Part shown: positions 51,190-58,120 of the stretch, in pieces | Layout: each line of letters opens with the position of its first letter | How positions within the stretch are numbered: the first letter of the stretch is position 1 | NCBI RefSeq assembly: GCF_030766935.1 | Contig: NZ_JASERL010000009.1 | Coordinates: 290,135-354,134, forward strand | DNA from: Streptomyces sp. KL109B | GTDB lineage: Bacteria > Actinomycetota > Actinomycetes > Streptomycetales > Streptomycetaceae | DNA: 64,000 nucleotides | Direction: 5' to 3' | Made by a program: the position numbers and the translations under genes | The notes under the pieces: model-generated | The model's database searches: none | What the model was told of the DNA's origin: nothing | The model's input: only the letters and a program-made list of their open reading frames with translations

Positions 51190-51954
51190 TCAGTGCTTGC
51201 GCAGCTCCGCACGCCGCCCGAGCGTCGCGGAGATCCCGGCCGCGGCCGCGCGCACACTGTTGGCGTGCCGGGCGGGCTGGAACCGGTGCACGGGACCGGT
51301 CACGCTGACCGCTGCCACGATCTCGTCCGCCGGACCGAAGATCCCGGCCGCGACACACACGATGCCGACCGCCGACTCCTCGTACTCGAAGGCCACACCC
51401 TTGGTGAGCACGTCGGACAGCTGCCCCCGCAGGACCTCGACGTTGGTGATGGTCCGCGGCGCCTTGCGCTCCAGCGGCCCGCGCAGCGTGGCATCGCGCA
51501 CCTCGGCCGGGGCGTGGGCCAGCAGCACCTTCCCGATCGCCGTCGCGTGCAGCGGCATCCGCCCGCCGAGCCGTGAAGGCGAGTCGGCCTGCTGATGACC
51601 CCCCATCTTGGCCACGTACACAACCTCGGACCCCTCACGCGTCCCCAGGTGCACAAGCTCGTGCGTCCGCACGAACAGGTCCTCCAGGAAGGGCGTGGCC
51701 ACTTCGAGCAGCCCCCGCTCGACCGACGCCCGCATCCCCAGCTCGAAGACGAGCCCGGACAGCCGGTAACGCCCCTGTACGCGGTCCAGGAGCCGGGCCG
51801 CCACCAGATCGCCGAGCACCCGGTGCAGGGTGCTCTTCGCGAAGTCCGTACGCCGTTGCAACTCGGCGAACCCCAGGGTGGTGTCCTCGACCGTGAAGGC
51901 CTGGAGCACGGTGAGCGCCTTGGCCAGGACGCCACTGGGCGCGTCGTCGCTCAC
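51190..51954 (-). CDS. IclR family transcriptional regulator (mhp cluster)
   Basis: 254 residues. Winged helix VLAKALTVLQAFTVEDTTLGFAELQRRTDFAKSTLHRVLGDLVAARLLDRVQGRYRLSGLVFELG, then the IclR effector domain with YVAKMGGHQQADSPSRLGGRMPLHATAIGKVLLAHAP and GIVCVAAGIFGPADEIVAAVSVTGP. It lies directly upstream of mhpD on the same strand and is the likely regulator of the pathway, as MhpR (also IclR family) is in E. coli. GTCACCGAG octamers cover its stop codon. Confidence 0.92.
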   Translation of the reverse strand: MSDDAPSGVLAKALTVLQAFTVEDTTLGFAELQRRTDFAKSTLHRVLGDLVAARLLDRVQGRYRLSGLVFELGMRASVERGLLEVATPFLEDLFVRTHELVHLGTREGSEVVYVAKMGGHQQADSPSRLGGRMPLHATAIGKVLLAHAPAEVRDATLRGPLERKAPRTITNVEVLRGQLSDVLTKGVAFEYEESAVGIVCVAAGIFGPADEIVAAVSVTGPVHRFQPARHANSVRAAAAGISATLGRRAELRKH

Positions 51955-52053
51955 GGTTCTTTCCTTCCGGGTGGGGTGACGTGCCGACTGTACGGGACGG
52001 TGGGCACGCCCCTTGGTGACGGTGTGTCACGACGGCGTACGTAGACTGACCGG

Positions 52054-52800
52054 ATGAGCAACAACCAGGCGGCGGCTGACACGCAGGCGGACCACGAGGG
52101 CGCGCCGAGCGGCCGTTCCGGCGCGGCCACCGGCAAGGCCGTCGGCTCGCAGACACTCGCACGCGGACTGCTGGCCCTCCAACTGGTCGCCGCGCAGCCG
52201 CAGGGACTCGCCGTGCAGGACGTGGCACAGCGCCTCGGCGTCCACCGCACCATCGCGTACCGGATCCTGGTGACGCTTGCGGAGCACCACTTGGTCGTCA
52301 AGGCGCCCGACGGCCGCTACCGGGCCGGCTCCGGCACGGTCACGCTCGCGCGCGGGTACGCCGCCGGGGTCCGCGAGGCCGCGCTGCCGCTGCTGCGCCG
52401 CACGGCCGACGAGCTCGGTGCCACGGTCGCCCTGATCGCGGCCGAGGGCGACGAGGCGGTCGCCGTCGCGGTCGTCGAACCGCTCTCCGTCGACTACCAC
52501 ATCAGCTACCGGGTCGGCAGCCGCCACCGCATCGGCGTCGGCGCGGCCGGCCTCGCCCTCGCCTCCCTGCGGACGCCCGCGCCGGGCGAGGCGGTGGAGA
52601 TCACGCAAGCCCGCGACCAGGGCTACGCCCAGACCTTCGGCCGGATCGAACCAGGTGCGTACGGCGTCGCGGTCCCCCTGCACCTGGCCGACCCCGCACT
52701 GCACATGTGCGTCAACCTCATCACGTCCCGCGAAGACGTGGCGCGTGACTCCGTGGCGGCGATGCGGGACGCCGCACGGGACATCTCGGCTCTGGGATGA
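52054..52800 (+). CDS. IclR family transcriptional regulator (second, divergent)
   Basis: 248 residues. HTH LARGLLALQLVAAQPQGLAVQDVAQRLGVHRTIAYRILVTLAEHHLVVKAPDGRYRAGSG; effector domain with VAVAVVEPLSVDYHISYRVGSRHRIGVGAAGLALASLR. A polar N-terminal 30 residues precede it. Divergent from the other IclR gene across 99 bases. Whether it belongs to the mhp system or controls a distant target is open. Confidence 0.9.
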   Translation: MSNNQAAADTQADHEGAPSGRSGAATGKAVGSQTLARGLLALQLVAAQPQGLAVQDVAQRLGVHRTIAYRILVTLAEHHLVVKAPDGRYRAGSGTVTLARGYAAGVREAALPLLRRTADELGATVALIAAEGDEAVAVAVVEPLSVDYHISYRVGSRHRIGVGAAGLALASLRTPAPGEAVEITQARDQGYAQTFGRIEPGAYGVAVPLHLADPALHMCVNLITSREDVARDSVAAMRDAARDISALG

Positions 52801-52941
52801 GCGGCAGGCCGACGCGCGGCCGATTTGAACTGCTCGGCCACCTCGGTGCCGCCGGGCCGGCCTCGCCGACTGACCGATGAATTCACCGATCTGCGCGGGA
52901 CTGCTCCGCAGGTCACCGCGTCCGACCCGAAAGGTGCGACC

Positions 52942-53265
52942 GTGCCGTTCGACCTCGACCGTCCGGCCCCGGCGAACGGGGTGAAGTACCGCACCGAGCA
53001 CGGCTACATCCTGGCCGGACCGGATCAGCACGGATGCTGCGTGATCCACGAGTTGTGGGTCGCGCCCGGGCAGCGCGGTAGCGGCGTGGGGCGGGCGCTC
53101 GTCGATCGGGTTCGGGCCTGGGCGAGGGGGCGTGGGCTGAGGCCGTTGATCGTTCACTGCTCGCCCGGCAACCAAGGAGGCCGTGCCTTCTACGAGGCGC
53201 TCGGGATGCGGGCCGTGTCCGTCGTCTACCAGGATGATCTGGCCGACGAGGCCGACGGTCGGTGA
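52942..53265 (+). CDS. GNAT family N-acetyltransferase
   Basis: 107 residues, a minimal GNAT domain. CCVIHELWVAPGQRGSGVGRALVDRVRAWARGRGLRPLIVHCSPGNQGGRAFYEALGM holds the acetyl-CoA loop (Q-R-x-S-G-V-G) and the NxxxxxFYE helix. I start at the GTG 52942 behind AAGGTG; the frame is open 117 bases further upstream (from 52825) but that part is poor. It acetylates an unknown amine. The 141-base gap to the IclR gene shows nothing definite. Confidence 0.75.
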   Translation: MPFDLDRPAPANGVKYRTEHGYILAGPDQHGCCVIHELWVAPGQRGSGVGRALVDRVRAWARGRGLRPLIVHCSPGNQGGRAFYEALGMRAVSVVYQDDLADEADGR

Positions 53266-53304
53266 CCTCGAAGTCCTCGCCGCGAAGCCATGGTCCAGTG
53301 GTGG

Positions 53305-53943
53305 TCAGTGGGGCGGTCCCGGCAGCCCCGACTCGATCTCGGTGAAGGCCTCCCGGAGGAGTGTGCGCAGGCCCTTGACTCCGGAGCGCGGGGTCCAGGT
53401 GACCAGGGTGGTGCGGAGCGCGGTCATCGCGGCTCCGGCGAGCAGCATCGGGTGGAGGCTCTCGGCGGGGACGCCCATCCGGCGGCCGAGTTCGGCGGCG
53501 GTGAGGTCCTCGCTGGTGCGCAGGCTGTGTGCCAGGCGGCCGATCAGTTCGGGGTGGTCGGCGAGGAGGCGTCGGCGTACGGGCCAGTTCCCGTCGGCGC
53601 CCGCCACCGGAAGTACCTCTTCGATGGCCAGGCGGAGGGAGGTCAACGGCGGTTCGTCGAGGGGGCGTTGGGCGAGGCGGACCAGCATCTTGCGGGTCAG
53701 TTGCTGGTCCCAGACGAAGAACGCGTCTTCCTTGGCGTCGAAGTAGTTGAAGAACGTGCGCGGCGAGACACCTACCGCGCGGCAGATGTCCTGAACGGTG
53801 ACCGCCCCGGGGCCGTGCTCCGCCGCCAGCCGGATCGCCGTGTCCCGCAGCTGTTCGCGAGTGCGGTGCTTCTTCGCCTCGCGCAGCGAGGGCTCGTTGT
53901 TCGAGTGCTCGTTGGGTGACACGTTCGACGGCTCGGGGCTCAC
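53305..53943 (-). CDS. TetR family transcriptional regulator
   Basis: 212 residues. HTH: RTREQLRDTAIRLAAEHGPGAVTVQDICRAVGVSPRTFFNYFDAKEDAFF, then a helical domain with RLAQRPLDEPPLTSLRLAIEEVL. It is divergent from the ABC-2-like membrane protein, with two palindromes between them at 53990-54019. This arrangement is typical for a repressor of an efflux or envelope gene. Confidence 0.9.
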   Translation of the reverse strand: MSPEPSNVSPNEHSNNEPSLREAKKHRTREQLRDTAIRLAAEHGPGAVTVQDICRAVGVSPRTFFNYFDAKEDAFFVWDQQLTRKMLVRLAQRPLDEPPLTSLRLAIEEVLPVAGADGNWPVRRRLLADHPELIGRLAHSLRTSEDLTAAELGRRMGVPAESLHPMLLAGAAMTALRTTLVTWTPRSGVKGLRTLLREAFTEIESGLPGPPH

Positions 53944-53989
53944 CCGCTCACCCTAGCCCGTGATCTCGCGGCCACCCGTGCACCAAATG

Positions 53990-54019
53990 TGCATGGATGC
54001 AATTTTGCAGTCGTGCAAA
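53990..54019. promoter_or_regulatory. two adjacent palindromes, candidate TetR operators
   Basis: TGCAT-GG-ATGCA (53990-54001) and TTTGCA-GTCG-TGCAAA (54004-54019), both perfect, in the 96-base gap between divergent starts and 20 bases before the membrane-protein ATG. Confidence 0.7.
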
Positions 54020-54039
54020 CATGTGCCTACGGTGCCACC

Positions 54040-55452
54040 ATGCTGAAGTCTGCGCCACGCGACCCCGACGTCCCCGGCACGGCCCGCACGCTCGCGGAGT
54101 GCCTGTGGCTGCCCGCGGTGTTCCTGATCGGCGTGCTCTGCTCCTACATCCCGGCCTTCTTCCACGCCCGGCCGCACCGGGTTTCGCTCGACGTGGTCAC
54201 CGGCGCGAGCGGTGGCGGGGCCCGGCTCGGCGCGCTGCAGCGGCTCTTCGACACCGTCTCGCCCGGCGGCTTCCGCCTGCACGGCGTGCGTACGCTCGCG
54301 CAGGGGCGCTACGACGTACTCCACCAGCACGCGGTCGCGGCCTACGCCCCGGGCGCGTCCGGAGGGGCCGGAGTGTCCGGCACCGCACCCCAGCTGCTCA
54401 CCGCGCGCGCCGACGGCAGCTCGCTGGAATCGGTGGTGCAGAACACCGTCCGGGCCGTCGGACAGCTCACCGCCCAGCACGCCCACACCGGCAGCGCCCT
54501 GCCGCTCAAGGTGCGCGAGCTGCTGCCGACGCTCCCCGGCGACGCCGCCGGTACCTGCGCGCTCTACATCGTGCTCGCCTGCACCCTGCCCTGCTACTTC
54601 ATGGTCGTCTCGATGCTGCGCGCGGTCGGCTTCAGCCGGACCAAGCACGTACTGACCTACGTCTTCGGCGCGTTCGCCATCGCGCTGCTCTGCTACCTGA
54701 TCGCCGGACTCGGCATGCACGCGATCAGCGACAACCCGCTGGTGCTGGTCTACCTGACGCTGATGGCCGAGGCGGTGACCCTCACCTCGTACGGACTGGT
54801 GTGGATCTTCGGGCGGTTCTTCCCCGGCGTCGCCGTGGCTGTCTTCATGATGCTGGGCATGCCCTCCAGTGGCGGGGCGGTGCCCGCGAGCATGCTCCCG
54901 GCGTTCTTCCGCTGGCTCCACCCGGTGCTGCCGGGCGGCAACCTGGTGGACGCCCTGCACTCGATCGCGTACTTCGGCCGTGAGGGACTCACCAGGCCGA
55001 CGCTGGTGCTCGTCGCGTGGGTCGTCTTCGGGGTGTTGCTGGTGGCCGCGGGTGCGTGGCGGGACCGGGCGCGCCTGAACCGGGTGGCGGCGGAGTCGGA
55101 CGCGCCGCCCGCGTCCGCGGTGGAGGACCCCACGGTGGAGGTCCCCGCCCCGGCCGCGCTCGCCCCGCACGCCAGGCACCACTTCGGAGATCAAGTTCCG
55201 GTCCTGACCGGGCGTCTGACGGACGATCAGGGCGCCCCGGCGGTGGGCGCGCTGGTCACCGTCACCACCCCGCACGGCCGCCGCCTCGTCCGCACCCGCA
55301 CGGACGCCTCCGGCGAGTACGCCTTCGGCGGGCTCCCGGACGGCCCGGTCATCGTCCTCGGCACGGCCCCCTCCCACCACCCGGCCGTCACCCGCGAAAT
55401 CGTCCGCGGCGCCCGCCCGTCGCGGCTCGATCTGCGCCTGGCGCGATGGTGA
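54040..55452 (+). CDS. ABC-2/YhgE-like membrane protein with C-terminal carboxypeptidase-regulatory-like domain
   Basis: 470 residues. One helix near the start (LWLPAVFLIGVLCSYIPAFF), a soluble loop of about 130 residues with VSLDVVTGASGG, then five more helices between about 180 and 360, the pattern of ABC-2-type or YhgE/Pip-like proteins. Residues about 385-470 form a small beta-sandwich, VLTGRLTDDQGAPAVGALVTVTTPHGRRLVRTRTDASGEYAFGGLPDGPVIVLGTAPSHHPAV, of carboxypeptidase-regulatory/CnaB type. With six helices and an inside N-terminus the sandwich would be cytosolic, which is unusual. No ATPase gene is nearby. Function unknown; control by the divergent TetR suggests export or envelope stress. 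Confidence 0.75.
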   Translation: MLKSAPRDPDVPGTARTLAECLWLPAVFLIGVLCSYIPAFFHARPHRVSLDVVTGASGGGARLGALQRLFDTVSPGGFRLHGVRTLAQGRYDVLHQHAVAAYAPGASGGAGVSGTAPQLLTARADGSSLESVVQNTVRAVGQLTAQHAHTGSALPLKVRELLPTLPGDAAGTCALYIVLACTLPCYFMVVSMLRAVGFSRTKHVLTYVFGAFAIALLCYLIAGLGMHAISDNPLVLVYLTLMAEAVTLTSYGLVWIFGRFFPGVAVAVFMMLGMPSSGGAVPASMLPAFFRWLHPVLPGGNLVDALHSIAYFGREGLTRPTLVLVAWVVFGVLLVAAGAWRDRARLNRVAAESDAPPASAVEDPTVEVPAPAALAPHARHHFGDQVPVLTGRLTDDQGAPAVGALVTVTTPHGRRLVRTRTDASGEYAFGGLPDGPVIVLGTAPSHHPAVTREIVRGARPSRLDLRLARW

Positions 55453-55468
55453 CTCCGCGGGAGGCGTT

Positions 55469-57076
55469 TCAGATGAGCGTGCCGATGTCGTGGGCGGTGA
55501 TGGTGTCCAGCGCGCGTTCGGCGACGGCCGCGATGGTCATGGAGGGATTGCACGCGCCGGTGGTGCCGGGGATGAGCGCGCCGTCGAGTACGTAGAGGCC
55601 CTTCTGGCCCCGTACGCGGCCGTCGAGGTCGCAGACGGTGCCCATGGGGGCGCCGCCGAGTGGGTGCCAGGTGCTGTTGACCAGGGAGTTGGTGTCGATC
55701 AGGGCGCCGAGGCCGCGGGACACCTCCTTCACGCGGCGGTCGATGGCGCGGTAGCTGCCGGTGTCGCCGTGGCGGGGCCAGTGCAGGGACACCGAGTCGG
55801 TGGCGGAGTCGTAGCGCAGGTGGCCGCGGTCGGGGCTGACTCCGAAGCCGACGAGCATGGTGGTCCTGGTGTCGATGCCGAGCGGGGGCAGGGAGGCCTG
55901 GATGATGGTGTTCGCGGTGTGCGGGTCGGTCCAGTCCTTGCTGCCGTAGACGACCGGGCCGCCTTGTTCCTTGCCGAAGTCCTGCTGGAGGTTGGTCCAG
56001 GCGTAGATGCGGTCGCCGTTGGCGCCCCAGCCCTCGCCGATGCCGTCGGGCAGGTCGGGGATGGCGCCGGTGGCGTCCGCGCGGACGAGGAGTTTGCTGG
56101 TGTTGACGCTGCCGGCCGCCATGATCAGGGCGCGGCTGGTGAGGACCTTGTGTTCGAGGACGGTGCCGGAGTCGTCGGTGCGGTCGACGGTCACCTCCCA
56201 GCGGCCGTCGGCGGCCCGTGCCACGGAGGTGACGTGATGGTGCGTCAGGACGGTGACCTTGCCGGTGGCTTCGGCCTGCTTGAGGTAGGTGACGTCGACG
56301 GAGTGCTTGCCGCCGTTGTTCACGCCGAGCGCGCAGTCGCCGTTCGTGTAGGAGGCTTTCATGGCGCCGCGGAGTTCGGCTTGTGCGTACGACCAGTCGA
56401 TCGGCATCGGGATCTTCTCGACGCCGTACCCGGCCCGTCGGGTGCGGTCGGCGAAGGTGCGGGCCGCGTAGTAGGTGGGGGAGTCGATCAACTCGTCCGG
56501 GGCGGTGGCGGCTTGGAGCATGCGTGCGACGCGCGGGTAGTGGATGCGGTCCATGCGCCGGTAGTCGAGGGCTTCGGGCAGCCAGGTGTTGAAGACCGCT
56601 TCGGAGGGCTGGAGGGTCATGCCCTGGTAGACGAGTGATCCGCCGCCGACGCCGGCCGCGCAGACGCTGAGGATGTTCTCGCCGAGTACGGGTTCCAGGA
56701 GCCCGGCGTAGGGCTGGAAGTCGAGTGGTGTGCCGATGAGTTTGGCGAGCGGGCGGACGGCTTCGGGCACGGTGCCGTACCACAGGGCCCGCTTGTCGAG
56801 GCCGGACACCCGGGGGAAGGTCTCGGCGTCCGGCCCGGTCGGCCAACGCCGCCCGCGCTCCAGCACGGTGACCGGCACCCCGGCCTGCGCCAGGCGCAGC
56901 GCGGAGACGCCGCCTCCGAATCCGGATCCGATGACGACGACCCGGTGGTCCTCCCTGGTCAGGCGTACGCGGGCCGGGGCGGCCGAGGCAGCCGATGCGG
57001 GCCGGGGTGCGAGGGTCGCGGTGGCGGCGAGTCCGGCGGCGCCGGTGAGTACGGCGCGACGGCTGGGAGTGGGCAT
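55469..57076 (-). CDS. GMC oxidoreductase, cholesterol oxidase-like, Tat-exported
   Basis: 535 residues. PSRRAVLTGAAGLAATATLAPRPASAASA is a twin-Arg signal. FAD start HRVVVIGSGFGGGVSALRLAQAGVPVTVLERG, GVGGGSLVYQGM, catalytic His in STWHPLGGAPMG and Asn in GACNPSMTIAAVAER, matching cholesterol oxidases (type I, non-covalent FAD), which oxidise the 3-hydroxyl of sterols and isomerise the double bond. The ATG at 57076 follows GGAG. Divergent from a TetR gene across a perfect palindrome. The exact sterol or alcohol substrate is not certain. Confidence 0.87.
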   Translation of the reverse strand: MPTPSRRAVLTGAAGLAATATLAPRPASAASAAPARVRLTREDHRVVVIGSGFGGGVSALRLAQAGVPVTVLERGRRWPTGPDAETFPRVSGLDKRALWYGTVPEAVRPLAKLIGTPLDFQPYAGLLEPVLGENILSVCAAGVGGGSLVYQGMTLQPSEAVFNTWLPEALDYRRMDRIHYPRVARMLQAATAPDELIDSPTYYAARTFADRTRRAGYGVEKIPMPIDWSYAQAELRGAMKASYTNGDCALGVNNGGKHSVDVTYLKQAEATGKVTVLTHHHVTSVARAADGRWEVTVDRTDDSGTVLEHKVLTSRALIMAAGSVNTSKLLVRADATGAIPDLPDGIGEGWGANGDRIYAWTNLQQDFGKEQGGPVVYGSKDWTDPHTANTIIQASLPPLGIDTRTTMLVGFGVSPDRGHLRYDSATDSVSLHWPRHGDTGSYRAIDRRVKEVSRGLGALIDTNSLVNSTWHPLGGAPMGTVCDLDGRVRGQKGLYVLDGALIPGTTGACNPSMTIAAVAERALDTITAHDIGTLI

Positions 57077-57172
57077 GCGTGACTCCAACGAGTGGGGGAG
57101 GGGGTGGAGTTGGCGGTGGGCGAGCTGGGCCGTGTGTTACTCGCCGGTCAGCTACTGCAGAGTAGGAGTGCC

Positions 57173-57187
57173 TGTCACTGAGTGACA
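57173..57187. promoter_or_regulatory. perfect palindrome TGTCACTGAGTGACA
   Basis: Seven-base arms around one base, midway between the divergent GMC oxidoreductase and TetR genes. Likely TetR operator; a -10-like region for the oxidase overlaps it. Confidence 0.7.
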
Positions 57188-57331
57188 AGATGTCTGTGCG
57201 TGCTATTTCAAGCCGCGGTCGCCGCGCGGGAGTTGGGGTTCTCGGCAGGTGCTGGAGTGCGGCCGCCCCCGTACCCGTCGGACGTGCGTCGATATGCTGC
57301 GGGCCTCCGAGGTGAAGGACGGTGAGGCGGG

Positions 57332-57988
57332 GTGCGCGAGGCGCCATCAGGGATGCGGAGGCGAGAGGCGTCGGCGGACGCGGACGACCGTCGGCCGTCC
57401 TTCGCCGAGCGTCGAAAGACGGCTCTCCGCTTCGAAATCGCCCGCGAGGCGGTCCACTTGTTCACCGCGCAGGGCGTCACCGCCACCACGGGCGAGCAGA
57501 TAGCCCAGGCCGTGGGTGTGTCCGCGCGTACGCTGTGGCGCTACTTCCCGACCAAGGAGAGCTGCGTCCTTCCGCTGCTCTCGGCGGGGCTCGACTTCGT
57601 GGTGGACCGGCTGCGCCACTGGCCGCCGGAGCAGAGCCTGTTGGACTTCTTCACCGACGCCTGCCGCATCAGCGACCTGCCGCCCGAGACGGCCGTCATA
57701 CTCGACCTGATTCGCATGACCTCCACCGACCCGGCGCTGCGGGCGGTCTGGCTCCAGGCGCACGACGACGCGCTGCCGGTCCTGGCGCGGGTGCTCGCGC
57801 GGCGCTCCGGAGGCGCCCCCGATTCGCTGCGCGTCTCGGTGCACGCCGCGACCCTCAACGGTGCGCTGCGCGCGGCGGCGGAGGAGTTCGCGCGACGGTA
57901 CGGGGAGGAGGCGGGGGCCTCCGGCGCGGAGATCGGGGCGTGTCTCGAAGCGGCGTTGCGGGCGGCGATGGAGGGGCTGCCGTACTGA
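57332..57988 (+). CDS. TetR family transcriptional regulator
   Basis: 218 residues with an Arg/Asp-rich leader. HTH: ERRKTALRFEIAREAVHLFTAQGVTATTGEQIAQAVGVSARTLWRYFPTKESCVLPLLSAGLD. The GTG at 57332 has GTGAGG upstream; the ATG at 57353 (MRRREA) is possible. Divergent from the cholesterol-oxidase-like gene with a palindrome in the 255-base gap (57077-57331), otherwise without visible features. Probably represses that gene and itself. Confidence 0.88.
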   Translation: MREAPSGMRRREASADADDRRPSFAERRKTALRFEIAREAVHLFTAQGVTATTGEQIAQAVGVSARTLWRYFPTKESCVLPLLSAGLDFVVDRLRHWPPEQSLLDFFTDACRISDLPPETAVILDLIRMTSTDPALRAVWLQAHDDALPVLARVLARRSGGAPDSLRVSVHAATLNGALRAAAEEFARRYGEEAGASGAEIGACLEAALRAAMEGLPY

Positions 57989-58015
57989 GTGCCGCCCGGA
58001 CCGCTCCTCTCAGCG

Positions 58016-58030
58016 CCTCACGCGGTGAGG
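58016..58030. terminator. short hairpin between convergent genes
   Basis: CCTCAC-GCG-GTGAGG, six perfect pairs, in the 132-base gap between the TetR stop and the stop of the large NTPase gene. A weaker CGCGG/CCGCG pair follows near 58096. Confidence 0.4.
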
Positions 58031-58120
58031 TCACCGGAGACGGCGAGGCCGAGTTCCGCCGCGGCGCGTCAGACACCCATGGCCGAGAGGCCGGTCGCGG
58101 CGAACACCGCGGTGTCGTGG

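Noticed and set aside
52054..52066. TGAGCAAC next to the second IclR start as another DeoR operator
   Set aside because: It is simply the ATG AGC AAC start codons of that gene and lacks the TGTTATTG half.
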